64,000 bases of DNA. It comes from Eubacterium ruminantium. Lineage in GTDB: Bacteria; Bacillota; Clostridia; Lachnospirales; Lachnospiraceae. The DNA lies in assembly GCF_900167085.1 (NCBI RefSeq), contig NZ_FUXA01000010.1, positions 62,001 through 126,000 of the forward strand, read 5' to 3'. The notes beneath the pieces were generated by a model, which was not told the origin of the DNA, ran no database searches, and worked only from the letters and a program-made list of their open reading frames with translations. Below are positions 63,614-64,000 of this stretch, in pieces (within the stretch, counting starts at the first letter, position 1; every line of letters begins with the position of its first letter). The position numbers were made by a program, and so were the translations under genes.

Positions 63614-64000
63614 AACGTCTCACCTCTTTCTCTAATATATCAATATATTTTTTTCTAACAATTGATTTATTATCTATTTCCGGATAATGTTCGGAAATAT
63701 AAGTTAAGAGATCTACGTTTTGTTTAGGAGTTAGCTTTCTAAAGAATCCATAAAAGATGCATAAAATTTCCCGTCTTCCCCAAGATCTTCCAAGATAATC
63801 GGTATATTCCTCGGTGAATTCGTCTAATGCTTTTCGGATTTCCGCAGCATATACTACCGCATCCTTATTATCATTAGGCTTCCAAATCCGGTTAATACAT
63901 AATGCTAAATATGGTGCTTCTATATAGCCATTTGCATTATTAATTTGGTTGGCAAGGTTTGATTTATCATTTAATTTACGGACAATAATATTTCCATAAT
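63606..64000 (-). CDS. Phage protein of unknown function, C-terminal part
   Basis: About 130 codons from the right edge to a TAA at 63606, overlapping the MrpR-like start by 8 bases: YIEAPYLALCINRIWKPNDN, EYTDYLGRSWGRREILCIFY, ending KYIDILEKEVRRYV. All-helical, no recognised motif. Its close coupling to the repressor-like gene suggests a shared regulatory role. Confidence 0.65.
   Translation of the reverse strand, partial: YGNIIVRKLNDKSNLANQINNANGYIEAPYLALCINRIWKPNDNKDAVVYAAEIRKALDEFTEEYTDYLGRSWGRREILCIFYGFFRKLTPKQNVDLLTYISEHYPEIDNKSIVRKKYIDILEKEVRRYV

Overview
The window looks like a chromosome segment of an AT-rich, anaerobic Gram-positive of the Lachnospiraceae (Butyrivibrio / Pseudobutyrivibrio type), interrupted by a large prophage or phage-like element. 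The assignment rests on a domain-permuted GH3 beta-glucosidase of the kind known from Butyrivibrio fibrisolvens and Ruminococcus albus, anaerobic NADP-type glutamate dehydrogenase, L-lactate dehydrogenase, strong AGGAGG ribosome-binding sites and tgt-yajC gene order. No species call is possible from the sequence alone.

Host part (1 to about 37.9 kb). Nearly every gene is on the minus strand. After an unrecognised partial gene come a HAD/tyrosine-phosphatase fusion and the GH3 enzyme. Then follows a patchwork of small accessory genes (about 5 to 28 kb): five GNAT acetyltransferases, two MBL hydrolases, a ChrA half-transporter pair, chorismate mutase, an ANT(6)-like nucleotidyltransferase, a class-C-type serine hydrolase, an amino-acid racemase, a CPA-type antiporter with a switch-like 5' leader, a cupin, and eight one-component regulators (MocR, two MerR-GyrI, MarR, PadR, XRE-DUF5680, AraC, CD3324 type). 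Several short modules are broken or truncated (two SUKH loci, one frameshifted small gene). The 27.7 to 37.8 kb stretch is more housekeeping-like: gdhA, a CDP-glycerol polymer glycerophosphotransferase, glpK, glycerol-1-phosphate dehydrogenase, exonuclease III, ldh, two lipoproteins and yajC.

Element (about 37.9 kb to beyond 64 kb). Directly behind yajC lies only the last ~35 codons of tgt, joined to a tyrosine integrase. This indicates integration into the 3' part of tgt. Everything from int to the right window edge runs on the minus strand and forms an early phage module: excisionase, dUTPase, class III ribonucleotide reductase, deoxynucleotidase, dNMP kinase, SleB-like hydrolase, a full-length DnaE-type polymerase, ClpP-like protease, cytosine-5 methyltransferase, DnaG primase, a RecB/Cas4-type exonuclease, DnaB helicase, SSB, ERF annealing protein, ThyX, tRNA-Gln and an MrpR-type recombinase-fold protein. 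No structural genes are inside the window. The element thus encodes most of its own replisome and nucleotide supply.

Most interesting signals. (1) The methyltransferase carries ten CTGT tetranucleotides between motif VIII and motif IX, followed by four short look-alike modules in different frames or separate ORFs; repeat-number change would swap the C-terminus. (2) A complete TnpB element with its omega-RNA-type right end is accompanied, in two large non-coding gaps, by further copies of the same RNA scaffold without a tnpB gene. (3) An 18-bp element overlapping the -35 box is identical at two phage promoters although it lies in different reading frames. (4) A leader with three competing complementary arms precedes the cation/proton antiporter.
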